A DNA stretch of 64,000 nucleotides from Metridium senile. Its lineage: Eukaryota > Cnidaria > Anthozoa > Actiniaria > Metridiidae. A model generated the notes under the pieces. It had not been told where the DNA came from. It ran no database searches and worked only from the letters and a program-made list of their open reading frames with translations. The stretch spans positions 18,289,268 through 18,353,267 of the forward strand of contig OX459100.1 in assembly GCA_949775045.1 (NCBI GenBank). The letters run 5' to 3'. The number at the start of each line of letters is the position of its first letter. The first letter of the stretch is position 1. A program made the translations under genes and the position numbers. Positions 45,213-57,883 of this stretch are shown here, one piece after another.

Positions 45213-46083
45213 CTCAAATAGACTAATAATTGAGAGAACAAACAAACAACTAGTGGATAATGAACAATTTTACCAAAAATTAAATAAATTCACAAACAAA
45301 CGAACAAGAAAACGGAAAAAAATGATAAAACGTACAACTGACACTTTAAATGAATAGATGAATAAATAAATAAAAACGAGAGAATGAAAAAAGAAGGAAG
45401 TGGAGATTAGAGTGGAGTGGAGATTAGAATGATTGTATTGATAAATAAATAAGTGAATAGATGAACCAACGAATGATCGATTAAATGAATGAATGATGGA
45501 ATGAATAGATGAATAAAATCATTATTAAACGAAAGAAAGAATGGAGGAATTAAGGAATAAATGAACGGATGGATGGATGGATGGAGGTATGGTGAAGGAT
45601 TTAGGTAGAGAAGCTATGAATGATCAATGAAAGAATTAATTCAAATTAATTTATAATGAAAGATTGAATACTTGATTGAATATATCAACACGATATATGA
45701 GTGAATAGATGAATGAATGGGTCAGTCAGTGGGGGAATTAAATGTATGCAAAAGAATGAGTAAAAAGGAATAAAAGAAATTCAAAAGAATAAAAGATGAA
45801 AGAAAGAACAGAAAAGAAGAGAACTGAAATGAAGTTTGTAAAATTTGATGTAGAGTTGGATGATTTGATTGGCAGTGGAGTGAAAGATTGATAATTAGAT
45901 TGTTTGAAGGATAGATGGATGAATAGACGAACAAAAGAAAGTTGGATAAGTGGATGGATAAGTGGATGGATAAGTGGATGGATGGATGAATGGATGAATG
46001 AGTTGATCAATTAATGTAGATGAGATAACTAAATCATGGTTAACAATATAGCTTTATTCTTGTCATCTCTCTTACATTATAAA
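45213..46083. repeat. Spacer repeat unit E, right part
   Basis: Resumes at the second CTCAAAT and carries the (GAAT/GATG)n tract with a local run of GGATGGATAAGT repeats near 45945-45985. It ends in the same sequence as unit D (TAACTAAATCATGG...). Frames rich in H/P/L/I/S here come from the repeats. Confidence 0.8.
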
Positions 46084-46681
46084 ACCATGTTCTTTACTTG
46101 GTGTTCGCTATTGTTTTTGTGCAATATTTTTTTTGTGCCCTCTAGGCTGTGCAGTAGATTTGTTTCCGCTTTGCACACATTTGTTTCTCAGGTCAAAGCT
46201 GTGCTCAAATTGTTTTTTGGTAATTGCCCAATATCCCCCATCAAATATATATAATATATCAAATGGTCCGTCTCTTATAAACGCGGGCGAAGATTTGTTT
46301 AATCATGTTAAGCATAAACTTATTTTAATATCAGATATAGAGTGTTAGATTAAACATCAGATACGGGATATTGAATGTTATTCATTCATTCATTTGTTCG
46401 TCCATCTATTGGTTTATTCCGGTTTTCATTCATTTACTTATTCATTCATATTTGTTCAAGTTGTTATGATCATTCTTTTTTTCCGTTTATTATTTTATTC
46501 AATTTGTTAGAGCAATATTATTGATTGTTTGAACATTCATACATTTGATCATTCTTTTGACATTGATTGATTTATTTAGTCGTTATTCATTCTTTCTGAT
46601 ACATTTGATCATTGGTTGATTGATTAGATTGGATTTAATATTTTATTCATTATATTTTGGTCATTAGTCATTATTTAGTAT
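46084..46681. other. MITE remnant and 3' flank of TRIM-c
   Basis: 46084-46275 ends in ATCAAATGGTCCGTCTCTTA, the end signature of the 20194-20417 family, so it is a remnant of that MITE; its left end is not clear. 46276-46681 is low-complexity CATT-rich DNA related to 38690-40009. No gene is seen. Confidence 0.55.
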
Positions 46682-48826
46682 TTAGTCATTTAAAAAAAAG
46701 AAAACGCCCCCTCCATCTGTAACACAAATCACTTGACCATCATTCAATACTGCTATGTAACTGGGATTATTGGTTAGTTGACTTGACTGACCTACATAAC
46801 GACCATCCAATGTATACTTATGAATTAATCGAGAATTATAATCACAGACCAGTAGATTGTTTTCATTGTCAATAGCAAGACCAAATGGTTTCTGTAGCTG
46901 ACCATCAGTGTAGTCCTTCCCACCAATGGTGGTTACTGTAGTGGGTGACTGGTTGTCTTTCATCTCAATCACATGAACCACTGAGTTGATACGATCACTG
47001 ACGTAGAATAGTCCATTGTGGGTAACTGTGCTGAACGGGTTTGGTACATTAAACTGATACTTATAGTCACCATTCTTTGTAAACACTTGGACACGATTGT
47101 TTGAATGGTCACATACAACGATGTTTGAATCATCATCAACGTGTACTCCACGAGGGTTTTTAAATTGACCATTGCCATTTCCCTCACAACCAAAGGTTCG
47201 TACCATTTTTCCTGTTGTTGTGTTTACTATGTATATTACATTATTACTTTTATATGCGATGACAAGATGTGTTTCATCAAGAAATGCTAGACCCTGTGAA
47301 TGCCCATGACCACTGTCTTTACTACCAAATTTCAATAACAAATCTCCCTCCATGTTGAATACTCTAACACACTGTGAAGTCCAATCTGCTATAGCAATCT
47401 TACTGTTAGTTTTATTGACTGCAATTGCTGCAAAGGTCTTCGATCCTGTATTAAAAGCGTCCTTCAGTTTACAATATCCAGTCATTTCCTTTATTTGTTG
47501 TGGCTTAACAAGCATGACTAATGGACTATTGGATACAGGGTTGCCATAGAATTGAATATCTGCTGTCAACTGACCAGGAACACGTTGTATAAAGTCCACT
47601 GTTATCTGACTATCATCTGTCATCTGTATTTCTCCTACTTTGACGTCATCTTCTGGAGTAAACTGTATGGTCACATTTTCCAAAGATGATTCGTCCGTGA
47701 CTTCTCCTTCTGATGTTTTGAGTTTTAATGTCAGCTTTGCTTTCTTTGTAGCCTCCACATCAGAAGGCTCACTTTTGATTGAACTCAAGTTTGGGTCAGC
47801 CTTTTGAAATGATCGCAGCAGTCCTAGGCCAGTTTTTACTTGTTTACAAAGTTCTTTATTATGGTCAAAAAAAATACTTGTGGAATCTTCTGTAAAAGTA
47901 TCGTAGATGAATTGATTAGAACCATCTATTTCTTGGTTGTTAGACATATCACTTGCTGTTCCTATCTCAATAAGTTTGCTTATGTACTCTTGTGCTTCTG
48001 TAGTGTGACGAATTATGCGTAAATTCCTGTCAGCTTTCGTTATCCTATTCAGGATCTCATTGACAAGTTTTTGTTCGTTCTCAAGAAGTGCTTTGATTAA
48101 CTTTTGGGTTAGTTTCTTGATTTGGTCTTTGGCTTTTTCTCCATCGTGTTTGATTAGGAGAGCAATTTCTTCCTGTTGTTTCTTTTCCTTTTCGTCAGTA
48201 TTCAATTTGTTGATTTCTTCAAGGTTTTTAGACAAAACATCTTTTTTATTGTCAATAAACTCCTGCAGTGATGTTACCTTGTGGTTGAGATGATGGTCTG
48301 TCAAGCAGTTTCTACAGATTAGCATCTCACATTGTTGGCATTGGAAACCAACGTTTTGATTGTCGTGAGTTTTACAATGACTTTCTCTTTTCAACATTAT
48401 CTCGATGTCTTCCTTCTTCAAGTCAGACAATGAAATGACTTCGTGATTATTGGTGAATTTTGAATGATAACCAAGACATTCTTCACATAAAGATTGATTA
48501 CAGTCGACACAATGCCAAATCGCTTGCGAATGACTCGCAGAAACTGAACAAACCTTCTCGTTTTCGATAAACGATAGGACTTGCAAGATTCTGGAGTGTA
48601 CTGGACTGATCTGTAGGTCTTCGACGTCGTTTAGTTCTTGTAGAAGGGTTTGTGAGGTACATTGAGGACACTTGAAGATGTTGACTTCTTCAGTGAGCTG
48701 TGCATGTCTCTTGATACAAGACTTACAAAACGTATGAAAACATTGTAACAACTTGGGTTCAATGAGCGTCTCGTTACACAACGAACATTTGACTTGGTGT
48801 TTGAGATTTGCTAGAAATGTTTCCAT
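46682..48826 (-). CDS. TRIM-NHL protein (TRIM71-like architecture), TRIM-c
   Basis: 714 codons from the METF start, single exon. RING with complete C3HC4 ligands, B-box 1 (WHCVDCNQSLCEEC), B-box 2 (CKTHDNQ...CQQCEMLICRNC), coiled coil, filamin domain and NHL propeller. The expected role is a RING E3 ligase with a propeller recognition surface. The frame continues 47 codons upstream to an ATG at 48967, with a leader resembling that of TRIM-a (MLFVVTQS...SVPGTD). The TRIM-b leader is broken, so the conserved internal ATG is preferred. B-box 2 and the early coiled coil group with TRIM-a; the remainder groups with TRIM-b. There is a one-residue insertion in the filamin region (ESSLEN). Confidence 0.93.
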   Translation of the reverse strand: METFLANLKHQVKCSLCNETLIEPKLLQCFHTFCKSCIKRHAQLTEEVNIFKCPQCTSQTLLQELNDVEDLQISPVHSRILQVLSFIENEKVCSVSASHSQAIWHCVDCNQSLCEECLGYHSKFTNNHEVISLSDLKKEDIEIMLKRESHCKTHDNQNVGFQCQQCEMLICRNCLTDHHLNHKVTSLQEFIDNKKDVLSKNLEEINKLNTDEKEKKQQEEIALLIKHDGEKAKDQIKKLTQKLIKALLENEQKLVNEILNRITKADRNLRIIRHTTEAQEYISKLIEIGTASDMSNNQEIDGSNQFIYDTFTEDSTSIFFDHNKELCKQVKTGLGLLRSFQKADPNLSSIKSEPSDVEATKKAKLTLKLKTSEGEVTDESSLENVTIQFTPEDDVKVGEIQMTDDSQITVDFIQRVPGQLTADIQFYGNPVSNSPLVMLVKPQQIKEMTGYCKLKDAFNTGSKTFAAIAVNKTNSKIAIADWTSQCVRVFNMEGDLLLKFGSKDSGHGHSQGLAFLDETHLVIAYKSNNVIYIVNTTTGKMVRTFGCEGNGNGQFKNPRGVHVDDDSNIVVCDHSNNRVQVFTKNGDYKYQFNVPNPFSTVTHNGLFYVSDRINSVVHVIEMKDNQSPTTVTTIGGKDYTDGQLQKPFGLAIDNENNLLVCDYNSRLIHKYTLDGRYVGQSSQLTNNPSYIAVLNDGQVICVTDGGGVFFFLND

Positions 48827-49229
48827 TTTACGCTTCTTTTGGAAAAAGCGATCGTTTGAAATGAAAGTTACTCGGTGTTTAATTTCTGGGAAGTCCCGGA
48901 TGATTGCATTATCAGTTCCCGGAACTGACTCTTTGTAGATGTACGATTGCGTGACTACAAACAACATGTATGATAATTACGTCACGTCTATGCAACACAA
49001 TGTCTCATTCTCGACTAATACGTTTGTTGAGACAAATATGACTATTTCAAAAAAATGATTTCATAAAGTACTTACAGACGGAGAATTTAACGTAAATTAA
49101 AGAACTAATGTTCTGCTTTTTAATAAAAATAGTAACTTACTTCCTTCTACATTAGTTTAATAGGTAAATCGATTACACTTCGTAGACAGTATATATACAC
49201 AAAAAGACAAATAAAACTGATCAGTTTAA
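48827..49229 (-). promoter_or_regulatory. 5' leader and putative promoter of TRIM-c
   Basis: Contains the perfect CAGTTCCCGGAACTG palindrome (STAT core 48916-48924), TTACGTCA (about 48975) and a GACAGTATATATAC element near 49185, in the same order as in TRIM-a. Confidence 0.45.
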
Positions 49230-52200
49230 GTCTCGCTAAGTTAAGACCTACCGAAAGCTATCGGTGTTTGTTAGTGAATTGATGAATTAATGTCTGTAAT
49301 ATAGAAGGATGTCTCATGTTCACGATCATTACTAAAACACAACTGGTGTATGTTTCATTGACCTTCGACGTTTATAGATACGTAAAGATATTGAAACCAT
49401 GCTGTATGTGAATGGAAACGATATGAGACTGTTTGTGGGTTCGCTTGTTTGTTTATATTTGTTTGTTTTTTTTGTTTTGTTTATGACTGTTTGTTTAGTT
49501 TGTTAATGTTTGTTGGTGTTTTTTTTTTTTTTTTTTTTACTTTTGGCGGTGTTTTGGTTTTGTAATTTATTTGACCGTGGGCTTCGTTTATTTGTTTTTC
49601 TGACATGCCGGGTGTGAATGTTTAATGAAGAATAATAATGAAGGAAAATTAAAAACAAGATAAATGAAACATGAGTGAATAAATGAATAGATGAATTAAC
49701 ACATTATTGTATGAATGAATTAAGTAATGCATTATTAATTAATCCATAAATGTATATTCAGTAAATCAATAGTTTCCCTCGCAGCCGTTTTTAGTGTTGG
49801 GCTTCCTGTATCTTCCCACTTACTTAGTGGGGAGGGACACAGGAAGCAATGGGATGGGACACAGGAAGCCCGACATTAAAGACGGCTGCGAGGGAGAGTA
49901 TTAAATCTGCACTAAAATAAACTAATAATTGAGAGAACAAACAAACAACTAGTGGATAATGAACAACATTACGAAATAAATCAAATAAATGGACAAACTA
50001 CCGTACGTATCAAGAAACAAACTAGAAAACAAACAAATTGATAAAACGTACAACTGACACTATAAATGAATAGATAAATGAATAGATAAAAAAGAGAGTG
50101 AAACAAGAAGTAAAAAGTGAAGGCTAGAGTGATTGTATTGATAAATAAATAAGTGAATAGATGAACCAACAAATGATCGATTAAATGAATGAATGATGGA
50201 ATGAATAGATGAATAAAACATTAATAAACGAATGAAAGAATGAACGAATTAATGAATAAATGAACAGATGGGCGAATGAATGGATGGATTGAGGTATTAG
50301 TGTGGGATTTAGACAAGACAAAAGCAGATTACTCAAGCTGAACTACTTCTTTTGTCTTTTAATTAATTCCTATTTTGTAATTTTCTTTTTTATATGACAA
50401 TGTTATTGCAATTAGGTGTATACAAACTATATATAAATTAATTAATGAATGGGTCAATGGTTGAGGGATTCATTCATTCATTCATTCTTTCATGCATCCA
50501 CCCTTTATATTTGTTCATTCATTCATTCATTTAATTATTTATTTATTATTTATTTATGTTGATTCCTGAATTTTTTTTATTCAAATCAGCACGCTTCATT
50601 CCGATTGGCCAGTACTTTCCCGCTTCACTGAGCCCCTTCACAACAAACGCACAGCTTACTCACACAAGTGCACAAGGACGTTTAGATTAAATTTCCTATC
50701 CTGAGGATTTGTTCCACAAACTGCTACAGTCTACACAAAGGTAAATAGGTTTTGTATCTATAATTGTAAATATTTCGCTGTAGCGAGGAGAGAAGTGATA
50801 AGAAATAGCTAGAATCAATGGTTGCTTCAAGTTTTGTCATAGAAATATAGTTTGGAGGTCTCATTTCTTGACCTAGTGTGTGATTTATTCTTTTGTGTTT
50901 AGTTTAGCTGGGCTGTTGTTGGAATACAAAGAATACACGTACAATTATAAACAAAAATACTGCAAGTTTTTTTTGTAATATTTGACTTATTAGTCTATAT
51001 TAACCTACAGAGAACTTGAGAGTGACAAATGTTAATTTTAAATAAATCGATGGTGATATTTTCTGTTTAAATGGCAATTATTTAATCCTTTTTGACCAGT
51101 TAAATAGCATAATTTTGCTCTGTTTTCGAAACCCATTCGAAGAAAAATACTTATTGAGCTGACATGACAAAGTTAGAGCTTAAATTATCGTTATTTTCAT
51201 GTTGTGTTGTGTATTTTGACGTTGACATAGAATAACTGCCTATTGACATGGACATGCACGTGAAGTTATATAGATATTTTAGGGGGGAGGGGATGGGCGA
51301 ATTTTTTGTTGCATAATATTTATTTTCTCATAGAGACTGTGCAGGTTTTCTTTTGTTTTCTTAGCTCAATATTTATTTCAGCCTTTTGATGTTGTCGACA
51401 AATTATATTTTAAAGATTAAAGCTGTCCTGTAATTGTTATTGGTAATTGTCCACCTTCCCCCAACCACACCCCCCCCCCCCCCCCCTTCCTCCTTCAACC
51501 CCTTCCTCTTCTCAAATATCTAATGGACCATCCCAACAATATACAATTTAATTTTATTATCATTATTGGTATAACAATATTATGGTAATTGTTCTTCTTC
51601 TTATTATTATTTTCATGTTTTAATATATTTTACTATCAAATTAAGATTATTATTCCAAAAAGACTCGCTGGGTTGTCACGACATGAGAGAAGTGTTAAGA
51701 GAAGCAGGACGCAAAGTAACCCGCAAGTACTCTATAACTGTAACAGCACAGAAAGTAAGTTTTCTATTTCATTGATAAAATACAAATTGATCAACATGCA
51801 AACAGGCATGCTGTGTGCTCTTATAAAGCACGCGCCTCAACCAATCAGAATGTGTGATTTATAATATTTATTTTATAAAGTTATTTAAGATGCAAAAAGA
51901 AGCAAATAATATTGAAATTAAAAAATTAACGTAAAATTATTATTAATATTTTACTAACCTAGCTGTGGAATATATATTTTGTATTTCATATAGGTAGTTT
52001 TCATTTACAAATTTAACATTCATATATTTTTATTCTGTATTTGATTATATTTATACAAGTTATTTTATCAACTTATTAAAGATTATTGCTGTAATTGCTG
52101 CCACGGCGAAGCGAGGCTGAAGCGAGCGAAGCAAGGCAGCGATCCTATTTCAGTCAAGTTAGTAGAAACACAAAAAATCGAGATTTGTTTCTACCAAAAC

Positions 52201-53511
52201 TCAATGCGAGTGTCAACAATTAATATTCTTATGTTCTAGCTATCCCACAATCCATTCTTTCTACCACAATGCAACTCGTGCTTCGTCTTCTTTCATCGAC
52301 TCGATAATGTACATTTATAATACTTTTGATTCATGGTCTTAAAGACAAGTAATCTGAGAACCATTATCAAAATTATTTTTACTTTGTCAAAACATTAATA
52401 CATAGAAAATTATTCACTGAAACTGTTTGAGAAGATATCTTCAACAAACAGGCATTTAGAAAGTCATTAAACTTGTGCCACCCGCGCCTGAGTCTCATTC
52501 GCATTGTATTTGCTTGTACTGATCTCCATGTGTTTGGAGATGTTTTGTATGTCACTCAGAATTTATCGGTTACTTCTTATCTCAAAAACAAGTAAAGTTG
52601 CAACAAGGTTTTGTCTCCTGTTGTATTTCAGCACTAAACATTCACTAAATAGAAACAATAATTGTTAGTTAGTAACCGATTTTGTTTTTATTTATGGTTT
52701 TATTGGTGAAGCACCTCTATTTAGCCTGTGAACAGACGTCCCCACCCCTCCCCCCTACGGGGAGAAATATAGGGGGGAAGGGTGGGGGCGTGTGTACATA
52801 GGATATCTGTCTTTCACTCTTGCAAGTCTATTTCTTGCTAAATGATTCTACTATAAACTAAACTGCGGCAGCACTCATTAAACGTCAGTTAGACTAGTTA
52901 TACATTGTATTCACTATCTAGAATCTGATTGGCTAAGAGTATGCAAATTATTTCTACAATCAGACAACATACAGATTACAACCATAGGTGAAAAATAATT
53001 GGCTAGCCAATATTTATTCTTTGCTAATCTGTAGATTGTACCTGCAATGCATTATTTTCCAGAAATATAAATATATTGTCAACTTTCATTGTTTTCTTGT
53101 TTATATAACTTCCTCTTCAACAATGTATAATAAAACAATTATTGAATTAATAATGATTGGGATACTGATTTTATAATGAAAACTAAAGGAATTAAGTTGC
53201 AATGCTTCAGTTTCATCCTGAAACCATCGTCAGGTAAAACTAGATTATTGAATTCAGTTTTTTAAAACATCAGAATAATCAATGTCTTGGCATGTGTAAT
53301 AACCCTCGTCCTTTGGAGTTGACTGATTACACTTGCCTCGACCTTGATTATTCTGGTTATCACAATAATTGTTTATTATTCTTATTTGCAATTGTCTTTA
53401 TTGACATTATTTACAATTGTCATTATTGACATTATTTACAATTGTCATTATTATCCGCTGATCGGCGGATTTTCATAAAAAATGAACGGATTGGCAAATT
53501 TAGGGACCCCT
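49230..53511. repeat. Spacer repeat unit F (~4.3 kb)
   Basis: A complete unit directly upstream of TRIM-c, with a shortened (TTTG)n tract ending in a T-run (49520-49540) and the hairpin MITE at 49775-49895. The exon-like donor lies near 50742 and the 24-codon frame at 51682-51753. Around 52080-52260 it matches unit B, and from about 52340 it matches unit C (ATCTGAGAACC, CACCCGCGCCTGAG, TACTGATCTCC), so it is recombinant. No gene is supported. Confidence 0.85.
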
Positions 53512-55526
53512 ATTCACCCCCTCTCTAAGATCTACTGAAAGCTATGTTTGTGAGTGAATTGATGAATTAATGTCTGTAATATAGAAGGTTGTATCATGTT
53601 TACGATCATTACTAAAACACAACTGGTGTATGTTTCATTGACCTTCGACGTTTATAGATTTGTTTGTTTGCTTATTTTTTGTTTTGTTTATGACTGTTTA
53701 TTTGATTGTTAATGTTTGTTTGTGTTTGTTTATCAATTTATGTGTTTGTTGATTTTTGTTTGTTGATGTTGATATGTTTATTTCTCAGTTTGATGATTTT
53801 TGTTTGTTTGTTTATGTTTGTGTGTTACTTATTTGTTTGTTTATTTTGCCTTGTCTTGATGTACTTTTGTCGGTGTATTGTTTTTGTTGTTTTGTTTTGT
53901 TTGTAATTTATTTGACTGTACGCTTCGTTTATTTGTTTGTCTGACATGGTGTGAATGTTTGTGGAGAAAAATAAAGAATAAGAATAAGGTGAAAAATAGA
54001 AAAACAGGATAAATGAAACATAAGTGAATAAATGAATAGATGAATGAACACATTATTGTATGGATGAATTAGGTAATGCATTAGTAATTAATCCATAAAT
54101 ACATATTCATTAAATCAATAGTTTCCTTTAGCAGCCGTTGTTAGTGCTTGCTTTGTTCTTTCCCACTTGGTGGGGAGGGACACAGGAAGCAATGGGAAGG
54201 GACACAGGAAGCCCGACACTAAAGACGGCTGCGAGGGAGATTATTAAATCTGCACTAAAATAGACTAATAATTGAGAGAACAAACAAATAACTAGTGGAT
54301 AATGAATAACTTTACGAAAAAAATCAAATAAACGGACAAACTACCGTACGTATCAAGAAACAAACAAGAAAACAAATAAATTGATAAAACGTACAACTGA
54401 CACTATGAATGAATAGATAAATGAATAAATAAAAAAAGAGAGTGAAATAAGAAATAAGTGAAGGCTAGAATGATTGTATTGATAAATAAATAAGTGAATA
54501 GATGAACCAACAAATGATCGATTAAATGAATGAATGATGGAATGAATAGATGAATAAAGGAATTAATAAACGAATGAAAGAATGAAGGAATAAATGAACG
54601 GATGGGCGAATGAATGGATGGATTGAGGTATTAGTGAGGGATTTAGACAAGAGGGATTTAGACAAGACAAAAGCAGATTACTCAAGCTGAACTTCTTCTT
54701 TTGTCTTTTAATTAATTCCTATTTTATAATTTTCTTTTTTATATGACAATGTTATTGCAATTAGGTGTATACAAACTATATATAAATTAATGAATGAATG
54801 GGTCAATGGTTGAGAGAATTAATGATGCATTCATTCATCCATTCTTTCATGCATTCACCCTTTATATTTGTTCATTCATTCATTCATTCATTTAATTATT
54901 TATTATTTATTTATCTTGATTCCTGTTTTTTTTTTTCATTCAAATCAGCATGCTTCATTCCGATTGGCCAATACTTTCCCGCTTCACTGAGCCCGGACAC
55001 AACAAACGCACAGCTTACTCGCACAAGTGCACAAGGACGATTAGATTAAATGTCCTCATCTGAGGATTTGTTCCACAACTTGCTGCAGTCTACACAAAGG
55101 TAAATAAGTTTTGTATCTATGTTTGTAAATATTTCGCTGTAGCGAGGAGAGAAGTGATAAGAAATAGCTAGAATCAATGGTCGCTTCAAGTTTTGTCATA
55201 GAAATATAGTTTGGAGGTCTGATTTCTCGACCTAGTGTGTGATTTATTCTTTTGTGTTTAGTCTAGCTGGACTGTTGTGAGAATACAAAGAATACACGTA
55301 TTAAGGAACAATTATAAACAAAAATACTACAGGTTTTGTGTGTAATATTTGACTAATTTACCTACAGAGACTTGAAATTGGCGGAGGGTATTTTGAAATG
55401 TTTAAACGAATTGATGGTGATAATTATTTTCTGTTTAAATGACAATTCTATATTTGTTTTTGACCATTTAAATAGCATAATTTTCCCCTCTCTTCAAAAC
55501 CCATTCGAAGAATAGAGCTAAAATTA
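53512..55526. repeat. Spacer repeat unit G, left part
   Basis: Starts after the two-copy minisatellite at 53398-53450. It has the (TTTG)n tract, hairpin MITE (54124-54239) and (GAAT)n tract, then the exon-like donor near 55099. It is interrupted at CTAAAATTA (55518-55526) by the second foldback element. A short deletion precedes the insertion compared with other units. Confidence 0.82.
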
Positions 55527-55944
55527 GGCATGTTGTAAAACCTTGACTGGGCTGGACTGAGAAAACCTGGACTGTTGTAAAACCTGGACTGAGAAAACCT
55601 GGACTGAGAAAACCTGGACTGTTGTAAAACCTGGACTGAGAAAACCTGGACTGAGAAAACCTGGACTGTTGTAAAACCTGGACTATTGTAAAACCTGGAC
55701 TGAGAAAATAATAATAATAAACGATAATAAATAATAATAATAACAATAATAAACATCGCAAAAAGCCTTTTATAAACTCAAACATGTAACTTCTCGTCAT
55801 CGGCATGAAGAATCTACCCTATCTATCTTGATCGAAGGCGGCTTCAAGATGGCTGATTCTCGTGTAGTAAGTGTTGAATTATTCATTATTGAATCCTGCC
55901 TAATTTAAACGCCAACTCTTCCATCCGTTTTCAAGATTAGCAGT

Positions 55945-56105
55945 GAATTAAAGTAATATATAATTAAGTTATAATATAAAGTTATAAAATATAAAGTTAT
56001 AAAGTTAATATAAAGTTATAAAGTTATAAAGTTAAATTTATAAAGTTAATATAAAGTTAAAGTTATAAAGTTATAATATTAAGTTATAATATAAAGTTAT
56101 AATAA
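55945..56105. repeat. AT-rich minisatellite (TATAAAGTTA)
   Basis: Irregular tandem copies of TATAAAGTTA/AATATAAAGTTA inside the second foldback element. Confidence 0.8.
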
Positions 56106-56387
56106 TAATTTAATGTTTCTGATAGCGCAAAAATTCATTATAAAGTATATGATCTAATGCGCTTTATAAAATTTACAATTTAAAAACATGAAAAATCCTA
56201 ACTAAGCTAAACTATACTACAATATTTATACGATATTCAAGCTCTACTATTTACATTTTAAATATTTACATTTATTGAATAGAAATTGGTTTAAATATAT
56301 AATAGGACAAAATATAAATGTTTGTCAAACAAAACAAAAAGTTCCTAAATAAAACAGAAAGAGCAGAATAATAAATAATAAAACTAT

Positions 56388-56900
56388 CTAAAAATATGCT
56401 TTGTTAAACAAATGGGTCTTTAATAGCTTCTTGAATGTTGTAATGCTGTTTGCAGACCTTACACTAAGAGGGAGTTCATTCAATAATATTGGAGCTGCGA
56501 CCTTGAAGGCCCGTTCTCCCGTTGTCTTGCCTGATTTGATTTCAGGTCTAGCTAAAAGGTTGTTACTTATGGATCTAAGGTTATACCGAGAATGTTTAAA
56601 ATATATCAGATTATTTAAATATGCAGGTGCGGTATACGTACCATGCATAGCCTTAAAAATAAATAAAATAACTTTGTAAATAATTCTAAATTTAACAGGA
56701 AGCCAATGTAATTATATCATTCAATATAATATCATTCAATACCGGAGTAATGTGAGAAAAGCGTGGCGTGTTTGTGATAAGTCTTGCTACTGCATTTTGT
56801 GCGCGCTGAAGTGTGTTTATGTGAATTGCTGGTAGACCATACAAAAGCGAATTACAATAGTCTAATCGACTAATTACGCATGAGAGAGCATGTACTATAG
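56388..56900 (-). pseudogene. CR1/L2-clade LINE C-terminal fragment, broken
   Basis: The minus strand encodes the C-terminal part of a CR1/L2-type ORF2 protein: SRLDYCNSLLYGLP and LQRAQNAVARLI in the upstream piece, then WLPVKFRIIYKV and FKAMHG...PLSVRSANS...FKKLLKTHLF with a stop at the end (86 codons continuous from 56648). A small duplication around 56718-56745 (ATCATTCAATATAAT) and a second shift near 56900 break the frame. The RT catalytic core is absent. The fragment is embedded in the foldback element, so it was captured or inserted there. Confidence 0.85.
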
Positions 56901-57883
56901 CGTCTTAGCAGCATCAACGAATAAGAACTTACGTATGCGTCTAATATTAAATATTGAATAAAAAGCAGACTGACATGTCTTATTTATGTGGTATTTAAAT
57001 TGAAAGTTACTATCGAACCAGACGCCAATTCAAGTACATGCTTTCTCTTCATTGAAGTAAATATTTGAATCAAGGCTGGGAAATTACATGTAAAAGCAAC
57101 CTTTTAAGCTTTGTTATTCAACACTAAGTTTATTTTACGAAATACTTGAATGGTGCAGGGAATACTCGAGATCTTTTTATGCCGTATTAGCATCGAAACC
57201 GCTTAGTATATTCACTCATTCTGTGTTAGCTCGTGAAAATGTAAGGCCGGGATTATAGAATACTTTGAAATCCCACGAGTTTTATACAAATATCGGCATA
57301 TTTTACGGACTAAATTGAGACTAGATGAGCGCAAATAAGATCACTAGACTGGTCTAAATTTGTAAAAAAATCGGCTCAAAGATGCAATTCTTATATGACG
57401 CTCAAAAACGAAAAAATGTAAGTTGATTCTAGCTAAGTACGACTGCAAGTAGTCCTTTCGTCTTCTAGCTACTATATTTCATGATGAAGTTGGTATTTGA
57501 TTGAAATATTTACTTCAATGACGGGAAGTTACATGTTTGAGTTTATAAATGGCTTTTTGCAATGTTTATTATTGTTATTATCATTATTATTTATTATCGT
57601 TTATTATTATTATTTTCTCAGTCCAGGTTTTACAATAGTCCAGGTTTTACCACAGTCCAGGTTTTCTCAGTCCAGGTTTTCTCAGTCCAGGTTTTACAAC
57701 AGTCCAGGTTTTCTCAGTCCAGTCCAGGTTTTACCACAGTCCAGGTTTTCTCAGTCCAGGTTTTCTCAGTCCAGGTTTTACAACAGTCCAGGTTTTCTCA
57801 GTCCGGGTTTTACAACAGTCCAGGTTTTCTCAGTCCAGTCCAGGTTTTCTCAGTCCAGTCCAGTCAAGGTTTTACAACATGCC

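Larger units (their letters stand above)
55527..57883. mobile_element. Second foldback-like element with modular arms
   Basis: 2,357 bp. The left end GGCATGTTGTAAAACCTTGA is perfectly complemented at the right end, and CTAAAATTA is duplicated at both flanks (55518-55526, 57884-57892). Arms consist of two short modules, CCTGGACTGAGAAAA (15 bp) and CCTGGACTGTTGTAAAA (17 bp), in mixed order, followed inward by an AATAAT-rich stretch and TTACATGTTTGAGTTTAT. The centre holds an AT minisatellite and a degraded CR1/L2 LINE fragment but no transposase. The 9-bp duplication and repeat-built arms parallel the 15-kb element. Confidence 0.85.
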
